From Bacillota bacterium (lineage in GTDB: Bacteria > Bacillota > Bacilli > Paenibacillales > NBRC-103111): DNA of 64,000 nucleotides. This document shows positions 43,715-52,664 of the stretch, piece by piece. The notes under the pieces were generated by a model that was not told where the DNA came from, ran no database searches, and saw nothing but the letters and a program-made list of their open reading frames with translations. The stretch covers positions 1 to 64,000 of the forward strand of contig JAEWMH010000167.1 in assembly GCA_023393235.1 (NCBI GenBank), given 5' to 3'. The position numbers and the translations under genes were made by a program. Each line of letters begins with the position of its first letter. Within the stretch, counting starts at the first letter, position 1.

Positions 43715-44587
43715 CTACGAATGCAGCAGCTTCTGCCGCTCCCGGTACTCCGTGGGAGTGCAGCGGAACACCTTTTTAAACTGGCGGGCGTAATAATTCT
43801 GGTCGGAAAACCCGCTCTCCATGGCCGCCTGCTGAACGGAAACCGCCTCGTCCCGCAGGAGCGTGCAGGAATAATCCAGCCTGCGTCGGATGATATAGTC
43901 GATGGGCGTGGTCTGGTAATTCCGGGCGAACACGCGGCAGAACTGCCGCTTCGACAGATACGCCGCCTCCGCCAGCTGGTCCAGCGTAATCGGCTCCAAA
44001 AAGTGCTCCTCGATGAACGTCACCGCCTCGCCGATCCGCAGGGCTTTATTCTCCTCCCCGCCGCTGTTAGCGGAATAATACCGGGACAAGGTGGCCACCA
44101 GCGCCGAAAAACAGGTCCGGATCATAAGCCGGTACCCCTCCTCCTTCCGCTCCGCCTCCTCCAGAATAGAATCCAGCATCCCCGATACCTTCGCCAGCTG
44201 CTCCGGCTCCAGAGTCAGCATCCCCTTGAAATTCATTTCCTTCCGATAGAACGGCTCGATATAAAACAGCGCCTGGAAACCCGGCAGGCATTTCAGCTCC
44301 GACAGCTGAAGCAGCTGGTCCCGGTGGAACATGACGTTCACGTACTGGATATTGTTTACATCCCGGTAGCCGTGGGCCACATCCTCGTGGATCAGAAACA
44401 CCTGTCCGGCCGTAACCGGATACTCCCTTCCTTCAATCACGTGGACAGCGCTGCCCTCCAGAATCACCACCAGCTCGGAAAAATCATGGCTATGCACGAA
44501 GTAGTCATGGGTTAACGGGCATTTTTGGATGCGGAAAATAAAGCCCGGGTCCAGATCCATATCCCTGTAATAGATTTTTTTGGTCAT
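43715..44587 (-). CDS. AraC-family regulator with cupin sensor
   Basis: A 290-residue regulator of sugar use. The N-terminal cupin (HDYFVHSHDFSELVVILEGSA ... VFLIHEDVAHGY) binds a sugar; the C-terminal 100 residues hold two helix-turn-helix motifs (ITLDQLAEAAYLSKRQFCRVFAR and SVQQAAMESGFSDQNYYARQFKKVF). It is divergent from the mutarotase-like/GH2 genes and most likely activates them. The ATG lacks a clear ribosome site, so the start is less certain. Confidence 0.9.
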   Translation of the reverse strand: MTKKIYYRDMDLDPGFIFRIQKCPLTHDYFVHSHDFSELVVILEGSAVHVIEGREYPVTAGQVFLIHEDVAHGYRDVNNIQYVNVMFHRDQLLQLSELKCLPGFQALFYIEPFYRKEMNFKGMLTLEPEQLAKVSGMLDSILEEAERKEEGYRLMIRTCFSALVATLSRYYSANSGGEENKALRIGEAVTFIEEHFLEPITLDQLAEAAYLSKRQFCRVFARNYQTTPIDYIIRRRLDYSCTLLRDEAVSVQQAAMESGFSDQNYYARQFKKVFRCTPTEYRERQKLLHS

Positions 44588-44692
44588 GTCATTATTATGC
44601 TAAACAAAGACCGGATCGTCAAGGCGCCAGCCTCCCGCATGGCTTACCATAGAAGAGAAGACATAAAGCTTGTTTCACAGGAGGTGCATAGA

Positions 44693-45334
44693 ATGAAGCG
44701 CTGTCAATTCAGAGCTCAGATGAAGACAGAAGCCGACATAAAGGCCTTTTTGGAGCAAAATCAACCCTCCCTTCAGGAGCGGATGACCGGAAACGGGGTG
44801 AGCCGGCTCAGTCTTTTCCAATGGGACAGCCAGCTGTTTGTGTATTATGAATGTCCCGGCGACGGTCCGGCTGCCGATCCCCATGCGCTGTTTCCGGATG
44901 CTGCCGGGGTGCTGCGGGTTTGGCCCGGAGGTACAAAGGACCGCAGATGGGCGCCCATGGCGGATATTTTCCACTATCAGGCCCCTGTCGAGGAAGCGCC
45001 CTGGCGGACTGCCCAAGGCAACGGCACACCTTACGGGAGACTGGCCCGGCTTGAGCCGGACAAAATCGCCAGCTATATTTTTTACCATTACCAATACCAG
45101 GAGGAGAAACCTGGGGACGGCTGCAAATACGGCATCATATCCCTGCATGAGGATCTGATGTTCTTTTATTCGGAAAAGCCTTATCTGGTGGAAAAAGCGC
45201 CTTACCGCGGCAAACTCTCTACTACCAACACCCCAACTGACTGGGGAGCCGTTATGGACCCCCACTTCGTGAATTGGGCGGACTCCCGCCCCTGGCTGGA
45301 CATCCCGCTGGTTCTCCATGCGGAGATTGATTAA
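44693..45334 (+). CDS. L-rhamnose mutarotase-like protein with C-terminal extension
   Basis: A 213-residue protein. The first 55 residues (KRCQFRAQMKTEADIKAFLE ... LSLFQWDSQLFVYYEC) resemble the RhaM dimeric alpha/beta-barrel that interconverts anomers of L-rhamnose. About 110 residues of unknown nature follow (YIFYHYQYQEEKPGDG, LMFFYSEKPYLVEK), so it is twice the normal mutarotase length. CAGGAGGTG six bases before the ATG at 44693 is a strong start. It precedes the GH2 gene by 14 bases in an operon divergent from an AraC regulator, fitting sugar metabolism; the rhamnose link is an inference. Confidence 0.65.
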   Translation: MKRCQFRAQMKTEADIKAFLEQNQPSLQERMTGNGVSRLSLFQWDSQLFVYYECPGDGPAADPHALFPDAAGVLRVWPGGTKDRRWAPMADIFHYQAPVEEAPWRTAQGNGTPYGRLARLEPDKIASYIFYHYQYQEEKPGDGCKYGIISLHEDLMFFYSEKPYLVEKAPYRGKLSTTNTPTDWGAVMDPHFVNWADSRPWLDIPLVLHAEID

Positions 45335-45348
45335 GGAAGGTGACGAAT

Positions 45349-48300
45349 ATGCGGACTACCGTCTGCTTAAACGGAGAATGGGATTTTATGCCCCTCTACT
45401 CCACCCCGACCACTTTGGAGCTGCCATACCAGCTGGCTTTTGAACCGCAAAAGGTGTTGGTGCCCTCCAGCTGGAGGAGTGCGTACGAGAATGTGCCCGG
45501 CAAAAAAATGGGCGACATCCCTGAGCATGAATACCGCCCTTATGATCTCTTCGGATACCCCAAAGAATGGGAGGCGGCCGCGGCAGGTGTGCTGCACCGG
45601 ACATTTACGGTTCCTGTTGAGATGGAAGGGCAGCGGATTTTCCTGCGTTTGGACGGGATTATGCAGCAAGCTGCCGTTTATCTGGACCGGGAGCAAATCG
45701 CTTATTGGCAGGACGGTTATCTGCCCCTCCGCGTAGAAGTGACGGGCAAAGTGAAGCCCGGCGGCGAGCACCGGCTGCATGTGGTATGCAGCAGCTTTCC
45801 CAAGGTGAAGATTCCCTCCGGATTGGAAAAAGTTACTGGCCTCACCGGCTCCTGGTTCGGCTACATCGCCCGGGGTATCTGGCAGGATGTATTCCTGGAA
45901 AGCCAGCCTGTGAAGGCTATTGAGGATGTGGTGGTCCGTACCTCCGTCCGGGAGAAGCGGCTGGAGGTGGATGCCTCGATTACTCTGCCGGTGAGCGTGA
46001 CTGTGTCAGCTGGTTCAGGTGCGGTTGCGGCGGGCGGGCAGCCGGTGCTTCGGCTCGCGGTGAAGCCTGCGGGAGATGCTAGGGCTGCGGTGGTGCTGGA
46101 GGCGGAAGCAGCCGGGGTTGAGGCAGTTACAAACGGAGAGACAGGTTTGGTCCGTTTCACTCTGGACTGGGCCGACCCGGTGTTATGGAGTCCGGATCAG
46201 CCGTTCCTATATATGCTGGAGCTGGAGCTTGTATTGGACGGGCAGGTGCTGGATCGGCAGGAGGTCCGTTTTGGCTTCCGTGAAGTGTGGACCGAAGGGT
46301 CGCGCTTTATCCTGAACGGCATTCCGGTGAATCTGCGCGGGGACTCCTGGCACTTCCAGGGGGCTAATCAGCAGACGGAAGCCTATGTGCGCACCTGGTA
46401 CAGCATGTGCAAGGAAGCGGGCGTGAACAGTGTGCGTCTGCATGCGGAGCCGTATCCCACGTACTATCTGGACATAGCCGACGAGATGGGCATGCTGATC
46501 GTGGATGAAACCGCCATTTACGGCTCCGGCAAAACCATGCAGGCCGACCATCCCGAGTATATCGAGAACTGCCGCCGCCATGTGGAGCGCCTGGTGCAGC
46601 GGGACAAGAACCACCCCTCCATTATCATGTGGAGCGTCGAGAACGAAATGCGCTGGGTGGACGGACGGGATATTTTCAAAACCTTTATCCCTGAATTTAT
46701 GGACATCATCCGCCGTCTAGACACCACCCGCCCCATTATCGTGGAGGGGGACAACCGCCTTTTGCCCAAAGAGCTGACAGAAGTCGAAACCCGCCATTAC
46801 AACATCGACGGCATCATCGATCAATGGGACAGGACGGTGCCCCTGGTATTCGGCGAGCATGGCGGCTGGTGGTACATTTGCCCGCAGAACAGCAGCATGT
46901 ATGTAGGCTTCGATGCCTACCATCATACGGATGAAGCGGCCAAGGGCCTGGCGGAAAAAGAGCGTCTGTTTGTGGAATATGCCCGCCGCCAAGGGGTGTC
47001 CGGCATCTCCACCTTTAACTTCGCCCACTATTTCATGCGGGCTATGCCGGAGCGGGACATTCCCTTGCCTGCGTCGGAACGGCTGGACACGCCGGGACCG
47101 AAGCCCAAGGTGATTCCGCGCTACTCCCTGTCGCTGAACAACGGCCTGCTGCCTGCAGAATACCCGGCGTACAGAACAAACCCATCCTTCACGATTATGG
47201 CCGCCTCCTTCAAACCTGCTACCATTCTGGCGGCCGAGTACAACACCAGCTTCTTCGACGACCTGCCTGTCCGGCGGAGCTTCGATGTGTTTAACGATAC
47301 GCTGGTAAAACGGCAAGTGGAGGTAGCGTGCAGCATCCGCCAAGGTGGGCGGACTGTATTTGAGGAGACCTTCCGCTTTGTGCAGGAACCGGCGGATCAT
47401 CGGGTGGTTTCCTTGGAATGGACGCCCGACCGTGTGAGCGGCGTGGAGGATGCTGTGCTGACGGCTGTGCTGCGGCATGACGGACAGCCTGTGCATGAGC
47501 TGGTTGTGCCCTACCGTATTTATTCCAGGGCGTTGAAGAATTCACCTGCCGGAGTAGCGCGGTCTGCTGTTTTTGTAGGCAGCGGCGCGGATTATGAAGT
47601 TTTGTCGCCTCTGGTTCCCGGATGCCGCCGGATTGGACCTGATGAGCTTGCCGGGCTTTCGCCGGAGACTCTGGTCATTGCCGGGAGCAAGCTGGAGGAC
47701 GGAGACGGCAGACTGGAATCGGTGCTGAAGCAGCATGTAGGCCAAGGCGGACGTGTGCTTTTGCTGGAGCAGATTAGCCTGTCCCTGGGCAAGCTGGCGT
47801 TGAGCCGGCAGAGCTTCCTGCGGGCCCATGGCGCCGACTGGAAGCATCCGGTGCTGCAGGGGCTGAATAGCGGCGACTTTATGTTCTGGCATGAAGCGCT
47901 CCATGAAGACGGACCCGAGCCGGTGGTGCGGGCCGCATTTGAAAAGCCGCTATACGGCGATTTCACCATGATTCTGGAGTGCAGCTCCGGGGACTTCGGG
48001 GATGGCGGCGATCTGTGGACACCTCTTCTGGAGTACAAGAGCGGCGGCGGCATGTTTGTGGCCAATCAGATGGAGATGATGCCCCATGTTGGGCGTGTGC
48101 CCCAGGCTTGCCTGCTGCTGCGAAATCTTCTGGCTTACGCGGGGCAAGCTTCTGGGGCCGAGATGCCGGAAGCGGCTGCAGTCAGCGTAGTGGCGACGGA
48201 AGGACGGACTGTTATTTCGGCGGAAGCGAAGGCTCTGCCTATGACAGCAGCCTGGGTGAAGCCAGGCGGACCGGCGCAGGCGTTCCTGGAGGCGATCCGG

Positions 48301-49536
48301 CTAGAGCATCAGCTTGTGGCGGATGCCGCTGAGCTGGTGTCGCTGCCTGCGGGAAGTCTGGTTATCGTCGAGGCAGGTCTTTTGAAGGAACCGGCGGATG
48401 GGGATGCTGTACAGGCCAACTCCCTTGCGGATGGGACTTCAACGGCACAAACGGTTGACGCGCTGCGGCGGTTTGCCCAACAGGGCGGCAAGGTGCTGGT
48501 GCTGCCTGCGCTGCCTGAGGATGCATCGGGTCTTGCCCGGCTGGCGGATGGTGCTGTGAAGGTGATTGAACACGAGACCTACCATCTGGAAGCGGAGTAT
48601 GCGCTCCACGAGGTTTCCGGCATGAGTCCGGTGGATCTCTTCGGCTTCGATAAGGTGCATCTGTCTCCGCGGAATGTGGTGAACAAGCCCTTGGCCTTGC
48701 ACCGCCTGGCGATTCCCGGCGCAGCCATGCTGTGCCGGAGCGTGGAGGGCACCGCCTGGAAGGACTTCTTCGTCGGGCAATACGCGGCCGAATACAGCCG
48801 CTTGGCACTGGTAGAATTTAACCGGGACAAAGCACGTGAATCCGGTGTGTTTCTGGCCGGTCTCCCCGCAGGAAAGGGACAGCTGCTGTTCTCCCAGCTG
48901 CTGCTTGACGCGGACAGCGCCAAGAGCATCCGGTTGTACACCCGTTTGCTGGCCAATCTGGGCGCAGCCTTCGGTGACGGTCTGCTGCAATCCGTCAAGG
49001 GTGACGGAGAATGGGCCATCGAAAGCCTGATGGCGCTCCCCTGCCCGCCTTATGTGGATTTTGCGGCGATGAAGAGCTATTATACCGATCCGGAATTCTC
49101 GCTAAATAACCTGGGCGAAGGCCTCTACGGCTGGATGAAAAAGAAGGAACGCAGCCCCGAAGACGGTACTGTGCTGCTGGACAATCCGGGCGGAACCCCC
49201 TGGTTCCTGAGCTGTTTCGTGCATGTGCCGGTGGCTGGTGCTGGAGCTGAGGGCGGTGCTGGTGTTGATGCTGGTGTTGGAGCCGAGATTGCTGGTGAAC
49301 GCGTCGGCAAGCTGCGGATTAACGCCAATGCCCCCTGCGACATTTACCTGAACGGCAAGCTGGAGCCGGAGCCGCAGCACCGGATTACCCTGCAGCCTGG
49401 AGTGAACCGTCTGATCGCCATCGTCCATTCCGCCAAAGAGGATGTCCGGCTGGGCCTGGTCTTCCTGAACGAAGACGGCCATTACATGAAAGACCTGCAA
49501 TACCGCATGACCATGGACGAGGTTGAGCCGAAGTAA
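45349..49536 (+). CDS. Large glycoside hydrolase family 2 enzyme
   Basis: Cytoplasmic enzyme of 1395 residues (no signal peptide). The GH2 plan is clear: N-terminal jelly-roll sugar-binding domain (NGEWDFMPL ... GVLHRTFTVP ... FLRLDGIMQQAAVYLD), an Ig-like sandwich, then the TIM barrel. The acid/base is Glu433 in IIMWSVENEM and the nucleophile Glu503 in LVFGEHGGWW. About 800 further residues form several beta domains and a glutamine-amidotransferase-like segment, ending with a second jelly-roll that has a Gly/Ala/Val-rich insertion (GAGAEGGAGVDAGVGAE, near 1310). The linkage cut could be beta-galactosidic, beta-glucuronidic or another; sequence alone does not tell. Operon with the mutarotase-like gene. 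AAGGAAGG eight bases upstream favours the ATG at 45349. Confidence 0.88.
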   Translation: MRTTVCLNGEWDFMPLYSTPTTLELPYQLAFEPQKVLVPSSWRSAYENVPGKKMGDIPEHEYRPYDLFGYPKEWEAAAAGVLHRTFTVPVEMEGQRIFLRLDGIMQQAAVYLDREQIAYWQDGYLPLRVEVTGKVKPGGEHRLHVVCSSFPKVKIPSGLEKVTGLTGSWFGYIARGIWQDVFLESQPVKAIEDVVVRTSVREKRLEVDASITLPVSVTVSAGSGAVAAGGQPVLRLAVKPAGDARAAVVLEAEAAGVEAVTNGETGLVRFTLDWADPVLWSPDQPFLYMLELELVLDGQVLDRQEVRFGFREVWTEGSRFILNGIPVNLRGDSWHFQGANQQTEAYVRTWYSMCKEAGVNSVRLHAEPYPTYYLDIADEMGMLIVDETAIYGSGKTMQADHPEYIENCRRHVERLVQRDKNHPSIIMWSVENEMRWVDGRDIFKTFIPEFMDIIRRLDTTRPIIVEGDNRLLPKELTEVETRHYNIDGIIDQWDRTVPLVFGEHGGWWYICPQNSSMYVGFDAYHHTDEAAKGLAEKERLFVEYARRQGVSGISTFNFAHYFMRAMPERDIPLPASERLDTPGPKPKVIPRYSLSLNNGLLPAEYPAYRTNPSFTIMAASFKPATILAAEYNTSFFDDLPVRRSFDVFNDTLVKRQVEVACSIRQGGRTVFEETFRFVQEPADHRVVSLEWTPDRVSGVEDAVLTAVLRHDGQPVHELVVPYRIYSRALKNSPAGVARSAVFVGSGADYEVLSPLVPGCRRIGPDELAGLSPETLVIAGSKLEDGDGRLESVLKQHVGQGGRVLLLEQISLSLGKLALSRQSFLRAHGADWKHPVLQGLNSGDFMFWHEALHEDGPEPVVRAAFEKPLYGDFTMILECSSGDFGDGGDLWTPLLEYKSGGGMFVANQMEMMPHVGRVPQACLLLRNLLAYAGQASGAEMPEAAAVSVVATEGRTVISAEAKALPMTAAWVKPGGPAQAFLEAIRLEHQLVADAAELVSLPAGSLVIVEAGLLKEPADGDAVQANSLADGTSTAQTVDALRRFAQQGGKVLVLPALPEDASGLARLADGAVKVIEHETYHLEAEYALHEVSGMSPVDLFGFDKVHLSPRNVVNKPLALHRLAIPGAAMLCRSVEGTAWKDFFVGQYAAEYSRLALVEFNRDKARESGVFLAGLPAGKGQLLFSQLLLDADSAKSIRLYTRLLANLGAAFGDGLLQSVKGDGEWAIESLMALPCPPYVDFAAMKSYYTDPEFSLNNLGEGLYGWMKKKERSPEDGTVLLDNPGGTPWFLSCFVHVPVAGAGAEGGAGVDAGVGAEIAGERVGKLRINANAPCDIYLNGKLEPEPQHRITLQPGVNRLIAIVHSAKEDVRLGLVFLNEDGHYMKDLQYRMTMDEVEPK

Positions 49537-49667
49537 AGGCCGCTCGCAGCGGTATGGTAACCTTAACACTTCTATAGCCAGGCAGGCCGCCGCTCCAACA
49601 ACCATTACATTTTCAATGCGGCGCCTGCTCACCCAATGTCTACCTTCTACTTGCCTGCCTGTCTACC

Positions 49668-49854
49668 TGTAACGGAACTATCCGACGCTTACAAGGCAAA
49701 TTCGAACCTTCGGATTTTCTAACGGAACTATCCGACTCTTAGAGGACAAACTTGGCCCGCAAAACCGCCATACGCAGGTTTAACGGTCTCTCCGTTCCGT
49801 TACAAAACGGAACACGCCATTTTCGGCCGCTAAGAGCCGCTGAGTTCCGTTAGC
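49668..49854. repeat. Four-unit intergenic dyad element, copy D (187 bp)
   Basis: 26-bp units begin at 49668, 49718, 49779 and 49829: spacing 50/61/50. Core TAACGGAACTATCCGAC in the first two; the last two are inverted. Unit ends covary: TGTAA...TTACA, TCTAA...TTAGA, GCTAA...TTAGC. It fills the 351-base gap between the GH2 and GH94 genes on the same strand, ending 34 bases before the GH94 start. Confidence 0.92.
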
Positions 49855-49887
49855 ATCCCCGGGGGACACCAAAAAAGGAGCGATCCC

Positions 49888-52275
49888 ATGAAAAAGCCCA
49901 CCCATCAACCCCTGGAGCAAACCTTCCGCTTCCACGACGACAAAAAAGAAGTGGAGTTTCTCCGTCACGACACCCCGACGCCCTGGATGAACTATTTGTC
50001 CAACGGCACCTTTCATACCATGATGTCCCAAGCGGGCGGCGGCGTAGCCTTCTACAAGTCCCCGCAAATCTGGCGGATTACCCGCTACCGGTTCTTCCAT
50101 CTGCCCACCGACCGCTCCGGGCCGTACATTTACCTCCAGGACCGGGCCAACGGGGAATACTGGTGCCCCACCAATGAACCGGCTCACGCCCGCCCTACCT
50201 CCTGGAAAAGCGCCCACGGCATGGGCTACACCCGCTTTGAAGCGGAGCGGGACGGCCTGGCGGCGAAGACTGTTTATTTCGTCGGCCCATATGAGAACTC
50301 GCTGATCTGGAACCTCACCCTGACCAACAACAGCGGCACCGCCAAATCCCTGAACGTGTTCGCCTACGCCGAATTCGGCATGATGGAATTTATGCGGGAG
50401 CTCCAGTGGCAGTGCTACAACAAGCATCAGGTGTCCGTAACCTACCTCGATAAGGAAGCGCTGGTCTACAAATACGGCGTGGAAAACCAGCCCAAACCCG
50501 ACGAAACTCCACTGGTTTATTTCGCCTCGGATGCGCCGCTGTATGCCTATGACGGAGACCGTGACGAATTTATCGGGACCTACCGCAGCGAAGCCAACCC
50601 GGAGGCCATCGAAGGAGACGGCTGCACCAACTCCACCCTGCTGGGCGGCGACCCCTGCGGCGCGCTTCAATTCCAGGTCACTCTCCAGCCCGGCGAAACC
50701 CGGACACTGAACATGTTCCTCGGCTGCGCCATGACCGAAGAGGAAATTGCGGCAGCGCTGGACCATTCCCGGCAAAAAGACTTCGTCGCCAAATCCTTCG
50801 CCGCCCTCAACGCCAACTGGGCGGACTACTTGGGCAAGCTGGAATGCCAGCTCCCGGATGAGGAAGCCTCCCGGATGATCAACATCTGGAATCCGTACCA
50901 GGCGGAGCGGAACTTCCAATTTTCACGGAACATCTCCTTCTATGCTACCGGAACCTTCCGCGGAGTGGGATACCGGGATACCGCCCAAGACATTTTGTCT
51001 GTGATTCCCTTCGATCAGGAGCGGGCCAAGGATAAGATCAAGCTGCTGTTGGGCCAGCAATACCAGGACGGCCACGTAAACCACTATTTTTTCCCTACAG
51101 AGGGTTGGGAGCCGGTTACCAGCATCCACTCGGACGATCATCTGTGGACAGCCCTCCCTGTTTGGGACCTGGCCGCCGAAACCGGGGACGCCTCCTTCCT
51201 TCAAGAAACCGTGCCGTATTATGACGGCGGAGAGGATACCATTTACGGCCATCTGAAGCGTGCCATCGATTTCACCGCCTCCAAGCTGGGGCCAAATGGC
51301 TTCCCACTGATGCTCCGTTCCGACTGGAACGACCAGCTGTTCCGCGTCTGCCGCAAGGGCAAGGGCGAAAGCATCTGGACGGCCATGCAGCTGGGCACCG
51401 TGCTTCTGAAAATGCAGGACCTGGCTGTGCTGGCCGGCCATCCCGAGGATGTGGAAGGCTACCGGAAGATGTATGCGGAGCAGCAGGAGCTGGTGAATAC
51501 CCTGGGCTGGGACGGCAAATGGTTCCGGCGCGCCGTGATGGATGACGGGCGTTTCCTGGGCAGCGATATTCACGATGAAGCGAAAATCTGGCTCAACTCC
51601 CAAACCTGGGCCACCTTGTCGGGTATGGCGGAGGAGTCCAAAGGCATCCAAGCCATGGACAGCGTACACGAAATGCTGGACACCGAGCTGGGCATCAAAA
51701 AGCTGCATCCGTCCATCACCACCTTCCCTGATCCGGCGGACCCGCTTACCAATTACAACAAGGGTACGGGTGAAAATGGAGCTGTCTTCTGCCACGCCAA
51801 TACCTGGGCGATTATCGCGGAGTGTATGCTGGGCCGGGGCGACCAGGCGTACAAGTATTACCGGCAGCTCATCCCTCAAGTGGCCATGGAAAAAGCCGGC
51901 CTGAACCGCTACAAAGCCGAGCCGTATGTCTACGCCTCCAACCTGTTCGGTCCCGAGTCCGACAAATTCGGTCTGGCCAATGTATCCTGGCTGTCCGGCA
52001 CCGCTGCCTGGATGTATGTCGCCGCCACCCAATACATTATGGGCATCAAGGCGGACCTGGACGGCCTGCGCATCGATCCGTGTATCCCCTCCGATTGGGA
52101 AGGCTTCACCGCCAAACGCCGTTTCCGCGGCTGCGAGTACCAAATTACTGTCACCAACACCAGCCGCTCCTGCAAGGGTGTGAAGGAAATCCGGGTGGAC
52201 GGCCGGCTGATCGACGGCAACGTACTGCCTGTTTATCCCGCCGGAACAAACGTCCAAGTGGAAGTGGTGTTGTAA
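49888..52275 (+). CDS. GH94-family glycoside phosphorylase
   Basis: A 795-residue cytoplasmic enzyme of the cellobiose/chitobiose phosphorylase family, which splits a beta-linked disaccharide with phosphate to give a sugar-1-phosphate. It has an N-terminal beta-sandwich (about 1-290), a helical linker, an (alpha/alpha)6 barrel with the general-acid motif GYRDTAQD (catalytic Asp at about 368), LRSDWNDQLF, the phosphate-loop region GTGENGAVFCHANTWAII, and a C-terminal jelly-roll cap. The substrate is not deducible. AAGGAG seven bases before the ATG. It is separated from GH2 by repeat copy D and probably belongs to the same degradative pathway. Confidence 0.9.
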   Translation: MKKPTHQPLEQTFRFHDDKKEVEFLRHDTPTPWMNYLSNGTFHTMMSQAGGGVAFYKSPQIWRITRYRFFHLPTDRSGPYIYLQDRANGEYWCPTNEPAHARPTSWKSAHGMGYTRFEAERDGLAAKTVYFVGPYENSLIWNLTLTNNSGTAKSLNVFAYAEFGMMEFMRELQWQCYNKHQVSVTYLDKEALVYKYGVENQPKPDETPLVYFASDAPLYAYDGDRDEFIGTYRSEANPEAIEGDGCTNSTLLGGDPCGALQFQVTLQPGETRTLNMFLGCAMTEEEIAAALDHSRQKDFVAKSFAALNANWADYLGKLECQLPDEEASRMINIWNPYQAERNFQFSRNISFYATGTFRGVGYRDTAQDILSVIPFDQERAKDKIKLLLGQQYQDGHVNHYFFPTEGWEPVTSIHSDDHLWTALPVWDLAAETGDASFLQETVPYYDGGEDTIYGHLKRAIDFTASKLGPNGFPLMLRSDWNDQLFRVCRKGKGESIWTAMQLGTVLLKMQDLAVLAGHPEDVEGYRKMYAEQQELVNTLGWDGKWFRRAVMDDGRFLGSDIHDEAKIWLNSQTWATLSGMAEESKGIQAMDSVHEMLDTELGIKKLHPSITTFPDPADPLTNYNKGTGENGAVFCHANTWAIIAECMLGRGDQAYKYYRQLIPQVAMEKAGLNRYKAEPYVYASNLFGPESDKFGLANVSWLSGTAAWMYVAATQYIMGIKADLDGLRIDPCIPSDWEGFTAKRRFRGCEYQITVTNTSRSCKGVKEIRVDGRLIDGNVLPVYPAGTNVQVEVVL

Positions 52276-52305
52276 CAAACGGAGCATGATCCAGCTTCTG
52301 CAAAT

Positions 52306-52346
52306 AGCCGGCACGCCTTTTGGGGCATGCCGGCTGGTTGTTTTTG
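52306..52346 (+). terminator. Terminator of the GH94 gene
   Basis: AGCCGGCACGCC pairs with GGCATGCCGGCT (one G/A mismatch), followed by TGTTTTTGG. It begins 30 bases after the stop. A tandem copy of CGTTGCTTTTCC follows at about 52372-52400. Confidence 0.85.
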
Positions 52347-52411
52347 GTCGTCATTGCTGTTCTTTTTGCGATCGTTGCTTTTCCTGTCGTTGCTTTTCCA
52401 GCCGGTGCAGT

Positions 52412-52598
52412 TCTAACGGAAGCTACGGCTCTTATTTCTTGAAAAATCGGGGTTCTCAGATTCTAACGGCGGTGAGAGACCTTATGTGCTGCCAATGGTC
52501 AAAAATAACCTGCTTTCCCCCCGAATAACGGCTGTGGCCGCCGTTAGATTTTGGGAAGCCGCTTTTTCGGGGAAATAGCGGCGCTGGCCACCGTTAGA
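52412..52598. repeat. Four-unit intergenic dyad element, copy E (187 bp)
   Basis: 26-bp units begin at 52412, 52462, 52523 and 52573: spacing 50/61/50. The first two read TCTAACGG..., the last two are inverted; E3 has perfect inner arms AACGGC/GCCGTT. It lies between convergent genes, flanked by a terminator on each side. Confidence 0.92.
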
Positions 52599-52608
52599 AT
52601 TCTGATGC

Positions 52609-52648
52609 GCCAAGAGGCTTGCGCAGCAGCAAGCCCCTTGGTGTTTTT
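52609..52648 (+). terminator. Hairpin next to repeat copy E
   Basis: GCCAAGAGGCTTG pairs with CAAGCCCCTTGG with mismatches, followed on the plus strand by TGTTTTTC. The T run is on the plus side, although the adjacent gene is on the minus strand, so it would stop plus-strand read-through. Confidence 0.6.
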
Positions 52649-52664
52649 CTGCTAATTACAAGTG

